Shown in pieces: positions 60,337 to 64,000 of a DNA stretch of 64,000 nt (position 1 is its first letter; every line of letters starts with the position of its first letter). The position numbers and the translations under genes were made by a program. The notes below the pieces were generated by a model. The model made no database searches. It was not told where the DNA came from and worked only from the letters and a program-made list of their open reading frames with translations. Location: NCBI GenBank assembly GCA_900541795.1, contig UQLC01000010.1, forward strand, positions 25,572 through 89,571, given 5' to 3'. The stretch is from an uncultured Collinsella sp. (lineage in GTDB: Bacteria; Actinomycetota; Coriobacteriia; Coriobacteriales; Coriobacteriaceae).

Positions 60337-60759
60337 TTACACCGTACTACCCACGCACTCGATTATGGCAAAAATCGGCACCAAAAACGGGAGCAATGGC
60401 AGGGAGCGCGATTTTGTGAAGAGGCAGGAGAGGGCAAGGACCAGGAGCGCGACGGCAAATGCCACGATGCCGCCCAGAGGGTCAAGCGTGCAAAGCGCGA
60501 AGAGCGCCTTGACGTCCCCCATGCCGATGCCGGGGGCGTGGCGAAGGCGCCGCCAGAGCGACTCAGTGAGCACAAGGGCAAGGTAGACGATGACCGCAAG
60601 ACCGGCGTGGTCAAGCGCCGTGGTAACGCCCTTGTCGAGCCAGACGCCTGCCAACGCCGCCACCGCACACACGCCGGCAAGCTCATTGGGAAACCGTCGC
60701 TCACGGGCATCAACCAAAGCACCGGCAAAGATGCAAATCCAAAATGGGATGTAAGGCAT
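60337..60759 (-). CDS. Prepilin peptidase (A24 family, short form)
   Basis: A 140-residue membrane aspartic peptidase. The first aspartate is in ALVDARERRFPNEL and the second in the GMGDVKALF motif (GxGD). About four helices are visible, without the N-terminal methylase domain, as in TadV/CpaA-type enzymes. ATG 60759 has GGAGG six bases upstream. No pilin or secretion genes are in the window. Confidence 0.85.
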   Translation of the reverse strand: MPYIPFWICIFAGALVDARERRFPNELAGVCAVAALAGVWLDKGVTTALDHAGLAVIVYLALVLTESLWRRLRHAPGIGMGDVKALFALCTLDPLGGIVAFAVALLVLALSCLFTKSRSLPLLPFLVPIFAIIECVGSTV

Positions 60760-60791
60760 CGTGCACCTCCTTGGGCAGCTACTCGAAAGCA

Positions 60792-60832
60792 AAAACCACC
60801 ACAAAAGTGCCTGTCCCCTTTGTGGTGGTTTT
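60792..60832 (-). terminator. Terminator after the glycosyltransferase gene region boundary (stem-loop)
   Basis: A perfect 14-bp stem AAAACCACCACAAA/TTTGTGGTGGTTTT around a 13-base loop (AGTGCCTGTCCCC read on plus). It lies nine bases after the stop of the gene at 60841 and ends in T's on the minus strand. The adjacent GGTGGTGG suggests a duplicated stem half. Confidence 0.8.
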
Positions 60833-60840
60833 GGTGGTGG

Positions 60841-62136
60841 TTATTTGGCGCCTTGCATGACCTCGTCGAGGGTAACGTTGACGGCGTGCTGCGTCGGGAC
60901 CCAGTCGACCTTTAGGAACAGGGCCGCCACCGTGATGGGAATATAGCTGAACATAAAGATCGGGAAGGTAAATAGGTTGGTCACCAAACGCCACTTTTGC
61001 GCGCAGTGAATATGCTTGTACTCGAAGATGGTGGTGAGTAGCGCCAGGATAAAGAAGGTCTGGTACATCATCGCGAAGGTCATAATGAGCGAGGCGGCAC
61101 AAGCCTGCATCTCGACCTCGGTGGCCAAGAAGCCATGCGAAAGTCCGCCCACGATGAGGAAGGTCGCGTTGGCGAGCATGGAGATCAGGGACAGCAGCAT
61201 GCCCGGAGCGATGGTCATAAACATGTCGTAGGCAGCAAAGCGATGATAGCGGAACGTCGACTTGACCAGGTGCTTACCGTAGGTAAAGAACACCTGGTAG
61301 AAGCCCTTGGTCCAACGCATGCGCTGTTTCCAGGACGCCTTAAACGTCACGGGCTGTTCGTCAAAGAACTCCGCCGGCGCATAGCCAATGCGAATGCCGT
61401 GAATGGCGCAGAACGTGGTGAACTGGATATCCTCGGTCAGCGTATGGAACTGCCAGCCGTGCATGCCCTCGATAACGCTGGCGGAGATGAGATAGCCCGA
61501 ACCCGAGACAGCGCAGGACGTCTTGCAGATATTACGCGCGTTGTTGAGGAAGCGCGCCTCGCGCAGGTACCAAGTGGCATTAGCTGCCGAGATCCACGAG
61601 CTGCCGAAGTTCTTGGAATTGCGATAGCTCGTGACCACATGGAAGCCCTGGTCAAAGGCATCGTTCATCTTAGACACGTAATCGCGGGAGATAACGTTGT
61701 CGGCATCGAAGATAAAGTAACCCTCAAACGTGTCGGGATACTCGTTGAGAATGCGATCGAAACCAAAGTCCATGACCCAGCTCTTGCCCTTACGGGCCAG
61801 GTCATTGCGCTCATAAACAATAGCACCGGCCTCGCGCGCAAGCTGCGCCGTGTTGTCGGTGCAGGCATCGGCGACCACGAAGACCTCGATGAGCTCGGAC
61901 GGATAATCCTGGTCCTTGATGGAGCGTACGAGGTTGGCGATCACGGCTTCCTCGTTATGCGCCGCGATAAAGAAGGCATAGCGGTGGAGTTTTTTGGCCT
62001 TGGGAGGCGCGACCTCGCCACGAAGAGCACCGATGACAAAGAAGACCACCTGGTACAGAAAGCAGACCGTGAGCAGCGTGACGACAATCTGGTTGAAAAT
62101 CACGATGGGTGTGTTGGTTTGTAAAAAGGCGAGCAT
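60841..62136 (-). CDS. Membrane glycosyltransferase family 2, processive type
   Basis: An N-terminal helix (NQIVVTLLTVCFLYQVVFF) precedes a GT-A domain with AAHNEEAVIANLVRS, the metal-binding FIFDADN, the acceptor TEDIQFT and QRMRW (QxxRW), then three or four C-terminal helices. This is the arrangement of cellulose- or hyaluronan-synthase-like enzymes that build and extrude a polysaccharide. The length is 431 residues. ATG 62136 has GGGAG five bases upstream. No other capsule genes are adjacent. Confidence 0.9.
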   Translation of the reverse strand: MLAFLQTNTPIVIFNQIVVTLLTVCFLYQVVFFVIGALRGEVAPPKAKKLHRYAFFIAAHNEEAVIANLVRSIKDQDYPSELIEVFVVADACTDNTAQLAREAGAIVYERNDLARKGKSWVMDFGFDRILNEYPDTFEGYFIFDADNVISRDYVSKMNDAFDQGFHVVTSYRNSKNFGSSWISAANATWYLREARFLNNARNICKTSCAVSGSGYLISASVIEGMHGWQFHTLTEDIQFTTFCAIHGIRIGYAPAEFFDEQPVTFKASWKQRMRWTKGFYQVFFTYGKHLVKSTFRYHRFAAYDMFMTIAPGMLLSLISMLANATFLIVGGLSHGFLATEVEMQACAASLIMTFAMMYQTFFILALLTTIFEYKHIHCAQKWRLVTNLFTFPIFMFSYIPITVAALFLKVDWVPTQHAVNVTLDEVMQGAK

Positions 62137-62218
62137 GCAGGCTCCCAGGAACGCATTACGTAAACAATCGTATATCTTACCGCAGGCTTACCGAGTTCAA
62201 GAAACCACCTAATACCGG

Positions 62219-63232
62219 CTAGGCTTCGAGAAGGCCAAGCTGCGGGACGATGTCGTCGCCGGCGGCGGTGCGGCCAATCGAGCGCGGGGCCAGGTCGTCA
62301 AGAACCGCAGCGAGATCCCACGGCAGCTCATCGCGGCACTCAATACGCTCCCCCGTCACGGGATGGTCGAATGCGACGCGCCAGGAATGAAGGAATTGCC
62401 TGGTCAGACCCTGATCGGCGCGTGCATCGCACTTGCCGTAGAGTGGATCGCCCACGCAGGCGTGGTTGATATGGCGCATATGCACACGAATCTGATGTGT
62501 GCGGCCCGTAAACAGATGGCACTCGACGAGCGTATAGCCGTCGTCAAAACGCGTGGAATCGAAGCGCTCGAGGACCTTAAAGGTCGTAATGGCCTGGCGC
62601 GCGAAAGGGTCGTCCGAAACCGCCATCTTGACACGGTCGCGCGTAGAACGCGCAATGCCGGTGTTAATGGTGCCCTCATCCATAGCGATATGACCGTGAA
62701 CGAGCGTGATATAACGACGATCGAGCGTACGCGTGCGGATGAGATTTTGGAGCGCGCGCTGGGTGTCGTCGTCCTTTGCCGCAAGCATGAGACCCGAGGT
62801 ATCGCGATCCAAACGATGCACGATGCCGGGGCGGTCCTCGCCCTGCACGGTGCCCAGATGGTCGATACCGCAGTGATAGACCAGGGCATTCGCGAGCGTA
62901 CCGCTCTCATGACCATGTGCAGGATGGCACACCAGGCCGCGCTGCTTGGAGAGCACGATAAGGTAGTCGTCCTCATAGCGAATGTCGAGCGGGATGGCCT
63001 CGGGAATCACATCGGTGGGATCGTGCAGCTCGGGCAAATCGACCGAAATACGATCGCCGGCGCGCACGGCATACTTTTTGGACAGGCAGGTCTCGCCATT
63101 GACGGCAACGGCGCCTCCCTCGATCAGATGCGCGCAGGCAGAGCGCGTGGGGCAGCCGTCGTTGGCGCCCAGATAGGCATCAAGGCGCTGACCAGCGGCA
63201 TCGTCGGCAACAAGAATATGGATGTCGGCCAT
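62219..63232 (-). CDS. rluD: Large-subunit rRNA pseudouridine synthase, RluD type
   Basis: N-terminal S4 domain (GQRLDAYLGANDGCPTRS) and a catalytic domain with HRLDRDTSGLMLAAK carrying the aspartate, and ECHLFTGRTHQIRVHM. The length is 337 residues. The ATG overlaps the lspA stop (TAATG). Confidence 0.94.
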   Translation of the reverse strand: MADIHILVADDAAGQRLDAYLGANDGCPTRSACAHLIEGGAVAVNGETCLSKKYAVRAGDRISVDLPELHDPTDVIPEAIPLDIRYEDDYLIVLSKQRGLVCHPAHGHESGTLANALVYHCGIDHLGTVQGEDRPGIVHRLDRDTSGLMLAAKDDDTQRALQNLIRTRTLDRRYITLVHGHIAMDEGTINTGIARSTRDRVKMAVSDDPFARQAITTFKVLERFDSTRFDDGYTLVECHLFTGRTHQIRVHMRHINHACVGDPLYGKCDARADQGLTRQFLHSWRVAFDHPVTGERIECRDELPWDLAAVLDDLAPRSIGRTAAGDDIVPQLGLLEA

Positions 63233-63813
63233 TAGCGCTCATTCCTTTCGCGAATCTTGCGGGCACGCTCCCCACGCTGCTGGGCCTTGCGCTTGGCACG
63301 GGCCTCGTCACGGGCGTTGAGCTCGGCGGTCGCATCGACCTCGCGGGCCGCAGGGCTCAAGAACATGTAGCCGAAGAGGGCGAGCACGACGCCCAAGGTA
63401 ATGCTGATATCGGCCACATTGAAGACGGGGAAGTCGATGAAGGTGGTGGCAATAAAATCGGTCACGAAGCCAAAGGCCAAACGATCGATAGCGTTGCCGA
63501 TAGCACCGCCCGCAACCATCGCCATGCCCACAACCTCAAGATGGGCGAGCCGGGGCGCACGAACGAGGTACACGGCAATAGCGATAATGACCGCCAACGC
63601 CAGCACGGCAAACGCGATGCCATGCCCCTCACCCATACTAAAGGCAGCGCCGATATTGCGGACAAACATAAAGTCGATCACACCGGGGATGACAGTCACA
63701 TGCAGCGCATCGCCCACGGCCCGAACCGCAAGCTTGGTCAGCTGGTCAACAAGCAGCACGGCCAACGCCACGCCACCAGCAACACCCAACCGCCAACGCA
63801 AAGGCGGCGTCAT
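63232..63813 (-). CDS. lspA: Lipoprotein signal peptidase (signal peptidase II)
   Basis: Cleaves lipoprotein signal peptides, as needed by the lipoproteins at 23145, 24217 and 24755. Four helices; the two catalytic aspartates lie in GNAIDRL and FNVADISI. A charged C-terminal tail of about 35 residues (K/R/E-rich) is unusual. The start is uncertain: ATG 63813, or TTG 63831 with GGGG six bases upstream. The lspA-rluD order is common. Confidence 0.92.
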   Translation of the reverse strand: MTPPLRWRLGVAGGVALAVLLVDQLTKLAVRAVGDALHVTVIPGVIDFMFVRNIGAAFSMGEGHGIAFAVLALAVIIAIAVYLVRAPRLAHLEVVGMAMVAGGAIGNAIDRLAFGFVTDFIATTFIDFPVFNVADISITLGVVLALFGYMFLSPAAREVDATAELNARDEARAKRKAQQRGERARKIRERNER

Positions 63814-63951
63814 ATCCCCAGTACGACCCAACTCAATCCCCTACCCTCAAGAACATCGAATTCCGTTGAACGCAATTAACCATCTTATATTGCCATACGC
63901 AGAGCGCACGACATATCCACCAACGCAAGCGAAATAACCAGCACAAATCAG

Positions 63952-63974
63952 AACCACCCTTAAAAAGGGTGGTT
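63952..63974. terminator. Stem-loop near the window end
   Basis: Perfect 10-bp stem AACCACCCTT/AAGGGTGGTT with an AAA loop. No long T-run follows on either strand. It may belong to a gene beyond the window. The stretch 63814-63951 shows nothing else that I can name. Confidence 0.45.
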
Positions 63975-64000
63975 TGCTCTTAGGGTATAACCCACGGGCC

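Noticed and set aside
1..64000. CRISPR arrays, prophage, rRNA operon or replication origin
   Set aside because: No spaced direct repeats, phage structural genes, rRNA sequence or DnaA-box cluster were noticed; only one tRNA was found.

Overview
The window looks like a chromosomal segment of a Gram-positive, GC-rich gut actinobacterium of the class Coriobacteriia, most likely Collinsella or a close relative. This is inferred from the fused iron-sulfur serine dehydratase, the alaS-ruvX-mltG-yqeG-aroK and efp-Asp23-nusB-xseB-tlyA-nadK-recN gene orders, lipoprotein and LspA-type envelope genes and overall base composition; no 16S rRNA gene is present to prove it.

Layout. 1-6626: the end of an L-serine dehydratase gene, an L,D-transpeptidase and a three-gene MacAB-type efflux operon, all on the plus strand. 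6639-28798: a cobalamin island. A 17-gene minus-strand operon (22686 down to 6838) encodes almost the whole anaerobic cobalamin pathway with overlapping or abutting genes. A divergent plus-strand unit, led by a consensus promoter and a cobalamin riboswitch, encodes an exported CbiK cobaltochelatase, a lipoprotein and a corrinoid/haem-type ABC importer. Both ends of the island carry transposase fragments (IS21-like left, IS3-like right), so it looks acquired. Inside the operon cbiL is reduced to its first ten and last roughly 65 codons, so the C20-methylation step is missing unless supplied elsewhere. No gene for uroporphyrinogen methylation to precorrin-2 is seen in the window.

28801-40693: a TetR regulator, an LPG-synthase-like membrane protein, tRNA-Glu(CUC), CCA-adding enzyme, and a fructose PTS region with two 1-phosphofructokinase paralogues, EI, HPr, a single-chain EIIBCA and a divergent RpiR regulator. 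The HPr-EII gap holds two large palindromic elements, one of which is a second copy of the 69-bp palindrome found at the left edge of the cobalamin island. 40753-53947: a long minus-strand housekeeping block (recN back to alaS), in which the AroB homologue has lost the residues needed for dehydroquinate synthase. 54142-63813: a small membrane protein gene, then minus-strand AI-2E family permease, SigB-type sigma factor with a degenerate RsbW-like partner, DUF948 protein, RarA, dGTPase-like HD protein, prepilin peptidase, a processive-type glycosyltransferase, RluD and LspA.

How it works together: the cobalamin island would allow scavenging of a cobalt/corrin compound and completion of the lower ligand and nucleotide loop (CobT, CobU, CobS, CobC, CobD, CbiB), with de novo ring synthesis in doubt because of the cbiL deletion. 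The rest is core metabolism, translation, DNA repair and envelope biology.
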